DNA from: a virus
Length of the DNA: 58,951 bases
Virus record (IMG/VR): IMGVR_UViG_3300010413_000033
Location: 1 to 58,951 of that record
Reading direction: 5' to 3' (one strand)
Position numbers and translations under genes: made by a program. Below, one piece after another: positions 15,772-22,983 of this stretch; positions within the stretch are counted from its first letter, which is position 1, and every line of letters starts with the position of its first letter. Under the pieces are notes generated by a model that saw nothing but the letters and a program-made list of their open reading frames with translations, was not told the origin of the DNA and ran no database searches.

Positions 15772-16032
15772 ATGATAGTAGATGCCGTTCCTGAAAGGAC
15801 GATTAATAAACTTAGCTACTACAGAGTTAAACTACAATCTGAATGGATGGGAAATCCTGAAGGGAGTGAATTGACACTTATGGAACCAATAGCACAAACA
15901 CTACTTAATAGAGGAACCGCTAGACTTGTCAAAGTAGCTGAGAAGGAACCGAAAGGCAAATCGTTGGAGAGTCCACCAAAAGACAAAATGATGAAGAAGA
16001 CTAAAGTGAGAACTAAGTCTGTAACTAATTAA
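15772..16032 (+). CDS. Small hypothetical head protein
   Basis: An 86-residue protein after a ggag motif. The first half (INKLSYYRVKLQSEWMGNPEGSELTLMEPIAQTLLNRGTARLV) is a compact mixed fold. The second half is strongly basic and Lys-rich (KEPKGKSLES, KMMKKTKVRTKSV) and probably disordered. Small proteins of this kind sit between capsid and connector genes in many siphoviruses; some bind DNA or the capsid interior. No family assignment is possible. Confidence 0.6.
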   Translation: MIVDAVPERTINKLSYYRVKLQSEWMGNPEGSELTLMEPIAQTLLNRGTARLVKVAEKEPKGKSLESPPKDKMMKKTKVRTKSVTN

Positions 16033-16038
16033 CCCTTT

Positions 16039-16060
16039 CACTACACTATGTAGTGTAGTG
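16039..16060. repeat. Perfect palindrome of the dispersed word
   Basis: CACTACACTA and TAGTGTAGTG form a perfect 10-bp inverted repeat around TG, in the short gap between two structural genes. It resembles the 17-bp version at 1936-1952. It could act as a hairpin in RNA or as a two-fold protein site. It is preceded by TTAACCC, related to a motif upstream of other genes. Confidence 0.7.
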
Positions 16061-16089
16061 CTTCTCTGGAAGTGGAAGGAGATTTTAAG

Positions 16090-16836
16090 ATGGGAAAACT
16101 GAAAGCAAGTTACAATTGGCATGGTAGTGGCAAGTTCGCTATGTGGGACGGGTCTACGTTTGAGACAGTGTTCCATCAAAATCCGATTTTTTTCTACGAC
16201 GATTTCAATGGTCCCGATGTAGTTATCCCTGCCGCTGCATCGCCAGAGTCCGGTTGCAAATGGGCCAAGAAGATTGTGGGTAGTGGCCCTCCTACCGTAG
16301 CACAGGCCGCCGACACAGTCAACGGTTACATGCTTTGCTCCTTGGAAGCTACCAGTGAGAAGCAGGAAGCATTGCTCTACATGAATGATTCTCTGAATTT
16401 CTCCGTCGTTCAAGGGCTTATCTTTGAGGCAAGGGTAGCGATGACTACGCTCGGCACAGGCAACGGCCTCATGCAATTTGGTGTTGGTAGTGTATGGGTG
16501 GATGGTGCTGCTGCATATCGTGCGATCTTTAAGACAACGGCTGGCGGCGGAGTCATGAACTGCAACATCGACGACAACGCTACGGACACAGCCGCAGCCG
16601 CTGGCGTGACCATCCTGAACACAGACTACAAGGTCTACAGAATTGACTGTAGCAACTACTCCAGCATCAAATTCTTCATAGACGGCGTGAGGGTCGCTGC
16701 AAGCACTACGTTTGCATGGGCTGCATCGGCTGCGAATTCCAAGGTCCAGCCATACCTTGGGGTTTACAAATCCACAGGCACAGGCACAGGTGTTATGGCT
16801 GTTGACTACGTTAAGGTGTGGCAAGCCAGAGCATAG
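16090..16836 (+). CDS. LamG/concanavalin-like structural (decoration) protein
   Basis: A 248-residue protein; ATG at 16090 (MGKLKASYN) is chosen because ggaaggag lies just upstream. An in-frame GTG at 16072 overlaps that site. The body is beta-rich: FFYDDFNGPD, LIFEARVAMTTLGTGNGLMQFGVG, YKVYRIDCSNYSSIKFFIDGVRVAAS and MAVDYVKVWQA match a jelly-roll lectin-like sandwich seen in phage decoration proteins and fibres, where the final strand pattern VDYVxVWQ is common. It probably coats the capsid or binds sugar. No catalytic residues are visible. Confidence 0.7.
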   Translation: MGKLKASYNWHGSGKFAMWDGSTFETVFHQNPIFFYDDFNGPDVVIPAAASPESGCKWAKKIVGSGPPTVAQAADTVNGYMLCSLEATSEKQEALLYMNDSLNFSVVQGLIFEARVAMTTLGTGNGLMQFGVGSVWVDGAAAYRAIFKTTAGGGVMNCNIDDNATDTAAAAGVTILNTDYKVYRIDCSNYSSIKFFIDGVRVAASTTFAWAASAANSKVQPYLGVYKSTGTGTGVMAVDYVKVWQARA

Positions 16837-17029
16837 TAACTACTTTGGACAGTGAGGGATATATTCTCACATCCTGGGAGGTGGTAGTTGATAGTGCTAT
16901 GGTGAAACGTAGAAGATCACACATGAACGGTAATCCAGTTAAAACAAAATATAACGCAGTCATGTCTTCTGTCTATGTCCGTTGCATGTTTCAACTACTA
17001 CCTTCTATTTAATTTGGAGGACTACTACT

Positions 17030-17395
17030 ATGGCAAATATGGTGTGTACAATTACAGAGATCACTAACACAAGTCCCAAAATGGTCTTGTTCACTTGGAC
17101 CTCTGATGATACAGCTGGCACTGTTAGTGGCACTACTACTAACTACTACACTGGGAAAATACTCGGCCTTGCCACTGATCCAGGTTCTCCTGCCCCGAAT
17201 GACAACTACAATATCCGCATTACTGACTCAAATAGTTTGGATGTTCTGATAAATTCTGGTCTTTTGAGAGACACTACTACTACAGAGTACGTGGCGGAAG
17301 CAAGTTTAGGTTGTGTAGTGGGGAGCAAGCTTACCATCGCTATTGACAGCGCTGGGAATTCAAAGCAAGGGAAGACCTATTTATATATAAGGTAG
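17030..17395 (+). CDS. Small beta-rich structural protein
   Basis: A 121-residue protein; ATG at 17030 (MANMVCTITEIT) is preceded by ttggagg. The sequence alternates hydrophobic and Thr/Ser residues (KMVLFTWTSDD, YNIRITDSNSLDVLINSGLL, LTIAIDSAGNSKQGKTYLYIR), typical of an Ig-like beta sandwich. It lies between a decoration-type protein and the head-tail connector, so a virion component such as a fibre or decoration protein is likely. The 190 nt before it hold no clear gene. Confidence 0.6.
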   Translation: MANMVCTITEITNTSPKMVLFTWTSDDTAGTVSGTTTNYYTGKILGLATDPGSPAPNDNYNIRITDSNSLDVLINSGLLRDTTTTEYVAEASLGCVVGSKLTIAIDSAGNSKQGKTYLYIR

Positions 17396-17418
17396 TTCTC
17401 ATTGGTGGAGGAACTACG

Positions 17419-18231
17419 ATGGCTATAGTTACAGCAAATGAATTTCTGGCTTACATGGAGCTGCCTACTGACGGCACTGCCACTATGCTTCTGGAGATGG
17501 TGGAGAAGTTTGTCCAAGAGAACTACTGTAGGCGTTATTTTGAGGAGACTGCCTATTCCAAAGAGCGATATGATGGAACTGGGCATCGCTATCTATACTT
17601 GAAAAACTATCCACTGGTATACGTAGACAGGGTGTCAATAGGCACAAGGAATGTGATCAGAGTGAAGAACACTACTGCTACGTCTACTGCTTCTGTGTCC
17701 GTAGTCTCCACTGGAGTCAGATTGGTGGCGGATGGGGTGGCGAATTCTACCGTCTTATTTGCTACCTACACTACACTATCAGCTGTAGCTACTGCTATCA
17801 ACGCCTTGGCAGGATGGACCGCTGAGATGACATCATCCAGCTATAGTAGTTTTAAGTCCACTGAACTACTGAAAGTCATGGGCTTGAATGTTGTAGATAG
17901 CAATTGGGTAGATCTTGAAATACCAGAGGATGCAGAGGACGATTTTAGGGTATATGAGAAAGAGGGAATCATTTACTCTCCATTCAAATGGCCTATATGT
18001 AGTCAATGCATCATAGTTGACTACACTGCTGGATACACTACGGCAACTATGCCGAAAGATCTTAAAGCAGCGATCATGCTGTTTGCTAAATTCCTATATG
18101 ACAGATTGTCAGAAAACTTGGTCAATGTATCTCACTACACTGTAGAGAACATGGTGCAGATATTTGAGAAGGAAGATTTCCCCAAAGAGATTCGTCTTAT
18201 TTTAAACAAGTATAAGAGGACATTATTTTGA
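17419..18231 (+). CDS. Head-tail connector (HK97 gp6-like adaptor)
   Basis: A 270-residue protein. The start (MAIVTANEFLAYMELPTDGTATMLLEMVEKFVQENYCRRYFE) and the end (MPKDLKAAIMLFAKFLYDRLSENL ... IRLILNKYKRTLF) match adaptor proteins that dock under the portal and consist of helices. A beta-rich insertion of about 100 residues in the middle (VIRVKNTTATSTASVSVV to VMGLNVVDSNWVDLE) makes it longer than the usual 100-200 residues. Its stop overlaps the next gene, and its place between capsid and tail genes supports the call. Confidence 0.75.
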   Translation: MAIVTANEFLAYMELPTDGTATMLLEMVEKFVQENYCRRYFEETAYSKERYDGTGHRYLYLKNYPLVYVDRVSIGTRNVIRVKNTTATSTASVSVVSTGVRLVADGVANSTVLFATYTTLSAVATAINALAGWTAEMTSSSYSSFKSTELLKVMGLNVVDSNWVDLEIPEDAEDDFRVYEKEGIIYSPFKWPICSQCIIVDYTAGYTTATMPKDLKAAIMLFAKFLYDRLSENLVNVSHYTVENMVQIFEKEDFPKEIRLILNKYKRTLF

Positions 18232-18551
18232 TAGTAGGTAAAAGGACTACACTTACACTACAGAGATATTCAGAGGCTTCAGGAACCTACTCGGCTTCTG
18301 TGAAGACATGGGCGGATACTAACTACACATATACCGGAACACTTGGAGCAATTTCTGGAAATGAGAGAATGTCCTCCGATAGGACTATGCTTTATGCTGA
18401 CTACAGATTCTATACTGTGTATGATAGCGTAGCTCTGGTCACTGAGAAAGACAGGTTTAAATACGGCACAAGGATTTTTGAGATAGTGTTTGTGGACAAC
18501 GTACTACAGAAATACAAAGATCTGGTCATCTCCTTGAAGGAGATAAAGTAG
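18228..18551 (+). CDS. Head closure / head-tail joining protein
   Basis: A 107-residue protein starting with TTG inside TTGATAG, overlapping the previous stop. The pattern RTTLTLQRYSEASGTYSASVKTW ... RFKYGTRIFEIVFVDNVLQKYKDLVISLKEIK corresponds to small beta-barrel head-closure proteins (SPP1 gp16-like group) that seal the capsid exit. Size and position after the adaptor fit. Sequence similarity in this group is always weak, so the call rests on order as much as on motifs. Confidence 0.7.
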   Translation: MIVGKRTTLTLQRYSEASGTYSASVKTWADTNYTYTGTLGAISGNERMSSDRTMLYADYRFYTVYDSVALVTEKDRFKYGTRIFEIVFVDNVLQKYKDLVISLKEIK

Positions 18552-19156
18552 TGAAGCTGACATGGTATGGCAGGACGATTGCAGAATCCACATGGAAGGA
18601 CATGGTACTACGTATGCGCTACGTAGGGGCCATGCTTGAAGCTGATATGAAGCAATCCATGAAGAAGGGAACTGGGAGGGCCTATGCCAAGGGTTCTGCT
18701 TTCACTACACGATGGAGCAAATCCGTAGGTCGTAGTGGTGCCAGGATAGGAAGGAAAGTTAAGAAATCACCAAGTAGGCGTATCTGGCACATAGCGTCTT
18801 CCCCTGGTCAACCTCCAGCCGTAGATACTGGAAGACTACGCGCCTCAATTACTTGGGCGCTCAGTGATGGTAGTGGTTCTAAAGGAGGTTCAAAAGCACA
18901 GGAAGGCGATGTGTTGTCCACACCTCCTGCCAGTGGGAAAGATCTGGTATTGGTAGTAGGCACTAATGTATACTACGGAAAATATCTTGAGCTAGGAACT
19001 AGAAAGATGGCAGCTAGGCCGTTCATCAGACCGTCGTTTAATAGGAACAGGCAGAGTATAAAGTCGATGCTGGGGGGAGATGTAGGAGTAAGTGCTGGAG
19101 CTGGGGGTTTCAGTCTGGCTAGTAGTCGTAGTGGTGCTTGGTCTTCTGGAGAGTAG
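18551..19156 (+). CDS. HK97 gp10-like tail completion protein
   Basis: A 201-residue protein whose GTG start shares its G with the preceding TAG (TAGTG). It shows the gp10 family features: SPGQPPAVDTGRLRASITW, LVVGTNVYYGKYLELGTRKMAARPFIRPSFNRNR. The family links connector to tail. The first 90 residues are very basic (KKGTGRAYAKGSAFTTRWSKSVGRSGARIGRKVKK), and the last 30 are Gly/Ser-rich, both somewhat longer than usual. Translational coupling to the head-closure gene is likely. Confidence 0.8.
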   Translation: MKLTWYGRTIAESTWKDMVLRMRYVGAMLEADMKQSMKKGTGRAYAKGSAFTTRWSKSVGRSGARIGRKVKKSPSRRIWHIASSPGQPPAVDTGRLRASITWALSDGSGSKGGSKAQEGDVLSTPPASGKDLVLVVGTNVYYGKYLELGTRKMAARPFIRPSFNRNRQSIKSMLGGDVGVSAGAGGFSLASSRSGAWSSGE

Positions 19157-19158
19157 TC

Positions 19159-19560
19159 ATGCAAGTATTGTTAAATGCTATTTATGCAAAGGCCACTACT
19201 GCTGGCAATTTCAATACAAGCGTAGGTGGCAGGATTTATTTGAAAGGCACTGTGCCGCAGGAACCTACTTTCCCTTACTGTTCCTACTGGCTCGTAGATG
19301 ATACAGAAGAGCTACAATTCTCAGAGGGATATGATAGTGTATTGGTTCAATTTGATCTGTTTGATACAGCTGATGATGCTTCAGCATTAGGGCTTGTCCA
19401 GAAGTATTTGTTGCAGCTGTTTACAAGAGGCACTACACTATCTGTTACTGGCTACACGTTTTTGTACATGGTCAGGACTTTTAGCACTGGTCCCGAATGG
19501 ATTGACGAAGATGGAAGCTGGCAGTACACTACTCAATATGAGATCTATCTGCAACAATGA
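19159..19560 (+). CDS. Tail terminator / minor tail completion protein
   Basis: A 133-residue protein; ATG at 19159 (MQVLLNAIYAKATT) directly follows the previous stop. The pattern VGGRIYLKGTVPQEPTFPYCSYWLVDD ... VLVQFDLFDTADDASALGLVQKYLLQLFT resembles tail-terminator proteins of the gpU/DUF3168-like group, which cap the tail tube at the head end. Size and order (after gp10-like, before tail tube) agree. Its stop overlaps the next start (ATGA). Confidence 0.7.
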   Translation: MQVLLNAIYAKATTAGNFNTSVGGRIYLKGTVPQEPTFPYCSYWLVDDTEELQFSEGYDSVLVQFDLFDTADDASALGLVQKYLLQLFTRGTTLSVTGYTFLYMVRTFSTGPEWIDEDGSWQYTTQYEIYLQQ

Positions 19561-19793
19561 GATCAAGAGCACTACGTAGGCATTATTACTATTGGCTGAA
19601 GGAGAGAGTTAGGCATTACTGGGTGTGTAGTGCGTTGGACTGGCATAATGGAGATCATACTCCTGTAGAGGATAGTGTGTTGGCGTTTAGAGCAAATACA
19701 CCTAAAGCATGTAGTTGTTGGATGTGTGGGAATCCAAGGAAATATTTCAAAGAGAAAACCAAGCAGGAGAGGTCATGCCTACAATATCAGTAG
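19557..19793 (+). CDS. Small CxCxxCGNPR-type protein
   Basis: A 78-residue basic protein starting in the ATGA overlap. It contains KACSCWMCGNPRKYFKEKTKQE, a cysteine motif I associate with small conserved proteins found in bacteria and phages with unknown function. The N-terminal half is Arg/Tyr/Trp-rich. The three closely spaced cysteines may bind zinc. It sits at the border between tail-terminator and glycosyltransferase genes, and its last codons overlap the next gene. Confidence 0.6.
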   Translation: MRSRALRRHYYYWLKERVRHYWVCSALDWHNGDHTPVEDSVLAFRANTPKACSCWMCGNPRKYFKEKTKQERSCLQYQ

Positions 19794-20383
19794 TGCTGCC
19801 GTATGTGAGAGAGGCAGGGGCTAAGCGTTGTGCTGATGCCTTGAGAGCTGACACTACCTACACTGACTACGAACTACTTATGGAGTATGATGCGGATAGA
19901 ATCGGCTGTCCTAAGATGGTAAAGAGATTAGTGGAGAAGAGTAGTGGTGATCATATTTGCTTCTTGGCAGATGACACACTTCCTAAAAAGGGACTACTAC
20001 TAGAGGCAATGATAGTGATGTCTACATTCCCTGGTTGTTGGGGTCTTGTCGGTTTGAATAGTCATGATCTTAATTCAGGGGAATCCAGGGCATCACACTG
20101 GCTGGGCAGTAAAAAGCTTTTGCCGTTTATCGGAGGTGAGTTTTTTCACATTGGATATAATCATAGTTTTTGCGATAACGAACTGGTAGAGCGTTGTGTA
20201 GTTCTTCAAAGATACAAGTATTCGTTGAGGGCTGGGCTGTACCATCATCATCCTATCATAAGCATGGGATTGCCTATGGACGACGATAGGAAGAGAGTGT
20301 TGTCACACAGAATAATTATGGAAGACACACTACTGTTTACCAAGAGAAGAAATGAAAGCCAAGGTTGGACTAAGTTGATATAA
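19775..20383 (+). CDS. Glycosyltransferase-like protein (GT-A fold)
   Basis: A 202-residue protein; ATG at 19775 (MPTISVVLPYVRE) follows caggagagg. The start TISVVLPYVREAGAKRCADALRADTTYTDYELLMEYDADRIG and SSGDHICFLADDTLPKKGLLLEAM follow the GT-A pattern: a nucleotide-sugar binding strand, then a DD motif in place of DxD. It ends with a His-rich GLYHHHPIISMGLPMDDDRKR. It would transfer a sugar to a host surface, DNA or virion acceptor; the position inside tail genes points to virion glycosylation, which is inference. It is short for a GT2 enzyme but plausible for phage versions. Confidence 0.65.
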   Translation: MPTISVVLPYVREAGAKRCADALRADTTYTDYELLMEYDADRIGCPKMVKRLVEKSSGDHICFLADDTLPKKGLLLEAMIVMSTFPGCWGLVGLNSHDLNSGESRASHWLGSKKLLPFIGGEFFHIGYNHSFCDNELVERCVVLQRYKYSLRAGLYHHHPIISMGLPMDDDRKRVLSHRIIMEDTLLFTKRRNESQGWTKLI

Positions 20384-20384
20384 T

Positions 20385-20876
20385 ATGCATGGCGAAGTAA
20401 TAATGTTTGTAGCAGAAATCCGAATGAAATTCCCTGAGAAGTTTTCCAAGTGTCGTGTTCTGGAATTAGGGAGTCAGAATATAAATGGTAGTGTCAGGAT
20501 AGTCTTTTCAGAATGTGACTACGTAGGGGTTGACTCCTGTGCTGGTAATATGGTTGATGTAGTGTGTGAAGTCAAAGACTATGACAGTGCGGATAGGTTT
20601 GATACCGTAGTTACTACTGAACTGTTGGAGCATGATCCTGATTGGAAGGCATCTATTAGCAATGGATGGCGCTTGTTAAATTCAGGTGGCCTACTCGTAG
20701 GGACTTGTGCTGGTCCTGATAGGCCAGTGCACAATCAGGAGCTTGGGAAAGATAACTACTACAAAAATATAAGTGAGGAGGAGTTGAAGGAGTTTGGTGA
20801 ATGTAGTGGCATACCGTTTGAAACCAGATATGCCAGAGGGAGAAAAGATTTGCAATTTTGGGCGCTCAAACCATAA
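20385..20876 (+). CDS. Class I SAM-dependent methyltransferase
   Basis: A 163-residue protein. Motif I reads CRVLELGSQNINGSVR, motif II YVGVDSCAGNMVDVV and motif IV DTVVTTELLEHDPDW, followed by WRLLNSGGLLVGTCAG, typical of small Rossmann-fold methyltransferases of the type-11 group. The glycine motif is LELGSQ rather than LDLGCG. The likely substrate is a sugar or small molecule rather than DNA, since it lies between two glycosyltransferase-like genes. ATG at 20385 lacks a strong ribosome binding site; ATG at 20403 is an alternative. Confidence 0.75.
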   Translation: MHGEVIMFVAEIRMKFPEKFSKCRVLELGSQNINGSVRIVFSECDYVGVDSCAGNMVDVVCEVKDYDSADRFDTVVTTELLEHDPDWKASISNGWRLLNSGGLLVGTCAGPDRPVHNQELGKDNYYKNISEEELKEFGECSGIPFETRYARGRKDLQFWALKP

Positions 20877-20887
20877 GGAGGAGTTGG

Positions 20888-21616
20888 GTGGTGGATAAAA
20901 ATAGACTAGCAATAGCATGGCCTTTAACCGATGAGGATGTGTGGACGAACTTTTTGATATCCTACACTATGCTGGAAAAACCAGAGATGTACACACTACT
21001 AACGCCTACTTTTTACGGGCATATAGATGAGATAAGAAATGGGCTTGTATCTCAAGCCATAGGTGAAAAAGTTGACTACTTATTGATGATGGATACAGAC
21101 CAGACCTTTCCAGTGGACACTATTGTCAAACTACTATCTTGGATGGACAAGGGATATGCTTTTGTAGGTGCCGTAGTGCACAGGAGGTATCCACCTTTTG
21201 ATGCCATACTGTATAGGGGCAATGTAGGGGGGTTCGTCCATGTTCCTGATGAGGAGACATATAGTGGGGATCTTGTAGAGATAGATGCTACAGGTGGTGG
21301 GTGTTTCATAGTTAATATTGATAAGGTTCTCAGGGCTATCAATGACAGTAAATGGTTTCGCTTGGTAATCGGCCCTACTGGTAAGCCTGTGGGAGAGGAC
21401 ATTTACTTTTGTTCACTACTGCGTAGTGCAGGGGTTAAGTTGTATGTGGATACTAGCATACGATGTGGTCACAGGGCTACTATGGAGGTGAATGAAAAAA
21501 CTTATATGCTGTATAAAAAACTCAAAGGCTACAAGTGGAAAGCACCGGATGATGACCCTCACTACGTTGAGGATCTCGAAAAGGTAGAGGGTCCGATCCA
21601 ATTGAGAATGTTTTGA
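20888..21616 (+). CDS. Glycosyltransferase-like protein
   Basis: About 242 residues from a GTG at 20888, chosen for aaggag at 20875-20880. The core LLMMDTDQTFPVDTIVKLLSWMDKG gives a DTDQ metal/nucleotide-sugar motif. YAFVGAVVHRRYPPFDAILYRG, VEIDATGGGCFIVNIDKVLRAI, GEDIYFCSLLRSAGVKLYVDTSIRCGH complete a GT-A-like pattern. It is clearly related in layout to the gene at 40265-41095. With the upstream glycosyltransferase and methyltransferase it forms a three-gene sugar-modification cassette inside the tail operon. Confidence 0.7.
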   Translation: MVDKNRLAIAWPLTDEDVWTNFLISYTMLEKPEMYTLLTPTFYGHIDEIRNGLVSQAIGEKVDYLLMMDTDQTFPVDTIVKLLSWMDKGYAFVGAVVHRRYPPFDAILYRGNVGGFVHVPDEETYSGDLVEIDATGGGCFIVNIDKVLRAINDSKWFRLVIGPTGKPVGEDIYFCSLLRSAGVKLYVDTSIRCGHRATMEVNEKTYMLYKKLKGYKWKAPDDDPHYVEDLEKVEGPIQLRMF

Positions 21617-21627
21617 TCGGAAAACAA

Positions 21628-21639
21628 TTAATCTTTAAC
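21628..21639 (+). promoter_or_regulatory. TTAAYCTTTAAC element upstream of tail tube gene
   Basis: TTAATCTTTAAC lies 19 nt before the tail-tube ATG. Close relatives are TTAACCTTTAAC at 39157-39168 (20 nt before the ATG at 39189) and TTTAATCCTTTAATG at 37816-37830 (before the ATG at 37845). The recurrence at similar distances suggests a regulatory or promoter element, although it does not read as a sigma-70 -10 box. Confidence 0.4.
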
Positions 21640-21658
21640 CGCTACGGAGGAAAAACAA

Positions 21659-22111
21659 ATGGCTAAAAAAGTTGGGTATCTTTGCAGTGTGAAACTAGGG
21701 ACAGACAAGGTAGTAGGAATGGGTACATGGGCCTTGAATGGGATCACAGCTGATCAGCTGGAAACTACGGAATTCACTGACAACTGGAAAACATTCGATT
21801 TCGGGACTAAGGATGGTGGTACTATTACTTTTGCTGGTCTCCATGATCCTGCCGACACTACGGGGCAGCAAGCGCTCATGTATATGAATCTGGCGAATAC
21901 GGATGTCACTGACATTCGGCTATACGTGGATTCAACGTCGTACTACACTCCATGCTCGTCCACTGGATACTGGTCTCCTACTACCACATCCAATGCTGAT
22001 ACTATTCTCAGCTGGGCGAACATCACTACATGGAATGTACGTGCGGATAAGGCAGGAATGGTAGAGATCGACTTTTCAGCGAAGATTAGTGGTTGTATGG
22101 TCCTTATCTAG
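21659..22111 (+). CDS. Major tail tube protein
   Basis: A 150-residue protein after cggagg. AKKVGYLCSVKLGTDKVVGMGTWALNGITADQLETTEFTDNWKTFDFGTKDGGTITFAGLHDPADTTGQQAL matches siphovirus tail-tube proteins: an N-terminal strand, loop and then the conserved DGGTITFxGxxDxxD segment. The end VRADKAGMVEIDFSAKISG is the usual final strand. The product polymerises as rings along the tape measure. Its position before the frameshifted chaperones and tape measure confirms the call. Confidence 0.88.
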   Translation: MAKKVGYLCSVKLGTDKVVGMGTWALNGITADQLETTEFTDNWKTFDFGTKDGGTITFAGLHDPADTTGQQALMYMNLANTDVTDIRLYVDSTSYYTPCSSTGYWSPTTTSNADTILSWANITTWNVRADKAGMVEIDFSAKISGCMVLI

Positions 22112-22183
22112 TAGTTACTACAACCACTACATGTCACACAAAGGGGGTTTTCACTTTCATTTTCTATAAGGAGGAGCGTAGTT

Positions 22184-22642
22184 ATGCCATTTGATCTTGA
22201 CAATTTGAATCCATCTACAAGGTTCTATTGGACCGCTGGAGATCCAGAAGAACTAGTGAATAAACCTGATGCAGAATACGTTGAGATGCGACTATGTCCA
22301 GATGATATGACCGATGAGATACGGAAACAGGTAGGCATCACAAGAAAGGTTGAATATCATAGGGACAGAGGAAGGATTAACAGGATAGAGTATTTGGATA
22401 GTAGTGATGGGAAAGTGAGGAAATTCGCTGAGGCAGTGAACGACTTTTGCATCACTGGGTGGAGATTGCTCACACGTACTGGCGATGAGATCCCATGCAC
22501 TACGGAGAACAAAATCAAAATGCTTCTTGGTAGTCCTGCATTTTCAGAATGGTATGCAGATAAAATGGAGGAACTACGTAAGATAGCGCAAAACAAAGAT
22601 AGAGAGATAAAAGAAAATTTATCGAATACGCAGGGCGATTAA
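22184..22642 (+). CDS. Tail assembly chaperone G-type (zero frame)
   Basis: A 152-residue protein after aaggaggag. It has an N-terminal beta part (TRFYWTAGDPEELVNKPDAEYVEMRLCPDDMTDE) and a C-terminal helical, charged end (WYADKMEELRKIAQNKDREIKENL). It lies between tail tube and tape measure, where siphoviruses encode two overlapping chaperones made by frameshifting. Near its 3' end is A AAT TTA (22615-22621) in the correct phase for a -1 slip into the following frame. The unshifted stop is TAA at 22640-22642. Confidence 0.85.
   Translation: MPFDLDNLNPSTRFYWTAGDPEELVNKPDAEYVEMRLCPDDMTDEIRKQVGITRKVEYHRDRGRINRIEYLDSSDGKVRKFAEAVNDFCITGWRLLTRTGDEIPCTTENKIKMLLGSPAFSEWYADKMEELRKIAQNKDREIKENLSNTQGD
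22615..22621 (+). promoter_or_regulatory. -1 programmed ribosomal frameshift site A AAT TTA
   Basis: The heptamer is in frame as X XXY YYZ (A AAT TTA), one of the classic -1 slippery sequences. Slipping joins the chaperone frame to an open frame that has no stop until 22977, giving a product of about 264 residues. The shift adds IEYAGRLREKPRCDWCQALC, followed by CEKC, so the fusion gains a zinc-binding segment. This matches the G/GT arrangement of lambda-like tail chaperones. Confidence 0.85.
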
Positions 22643-22977
22643 GGGAAAAGCCCAGATGTGATTGGTGTCAAGCGCTCTGCGAATTCAATAAAAAACCGAC
22701 ACCATGCGAAAAGTGCTTACCAGAACTACTACCAGACAACGTTCCTATTATGGAGTTGTGGAACATGGTACAGACCCAGGTAATAGTGGCAGGAATGCAA
22801 GGAGTAATTCTTGACCTGAATCATCTGGCCGTTTGGGGAGCAATAGATAGATTTGGAAAAAGACTTGGAATAGTAGATCCTGAAATGGCTTTCCAGTTGA
22901 TACTACATATCTCAAGATTTTTCAGGAACAAGGAAGAGGAAGAAAGAAGAATGAATAGCATGGGTGGGAAGGAATAA
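22621..22977 (+). CDS. Tail assembly chaperone T-type extension (-1 frame)
   Basis: The extension frame is read after the slip at 22621. It begins IEYAGRLREKP, then CDWC and CEKC with LPELLPDNVPIMELWNMVQTQVIVAGMQGVILDLNHLAVWGAIDRFG. The Cys pairs followed by LPEL/LPDN and W-x-L-x-x-x-x-TQ are typical of short T-type tail chaperone segments. An internal ATG at 22750 exists but lacks a ribosome binding site and would omit the Cys region. The C-terminal helix (FRNKEEEERRMNS) is charged. The tape-measure ATG follows within 7 nt. Confidence 0.8.
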   Translation: MEYAGRLREKPRCDWCQALCEFNKKPTPCEKCLPELLPDNVPIMELWNMVQTQVIVAGMQGVILDLNHLAVWGAIDRFGKRLGIVDPEMAFQLILHISRFFRNKEEEERRMNSMGGKE

Positions 22978-22983
22978 AGCACT

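Noticed and set aside
15901-16824. 307-codon minus-strand open frame
   Set aside because: Runs across two plus-strand structural genes with good starts; composition typical of a shadow frame.
16818-17012. Small plus-strand frame between decoration and beta-rich genes
   Set aside because: No ribosome binding site and overlaps the preceding gene; no motif.
22750-22977. Independent gene starting at ATG 22750
   Set aside because: No ribosome binding site, and the frame upstream encodes the conserved Cys motif reached by frameshifting.
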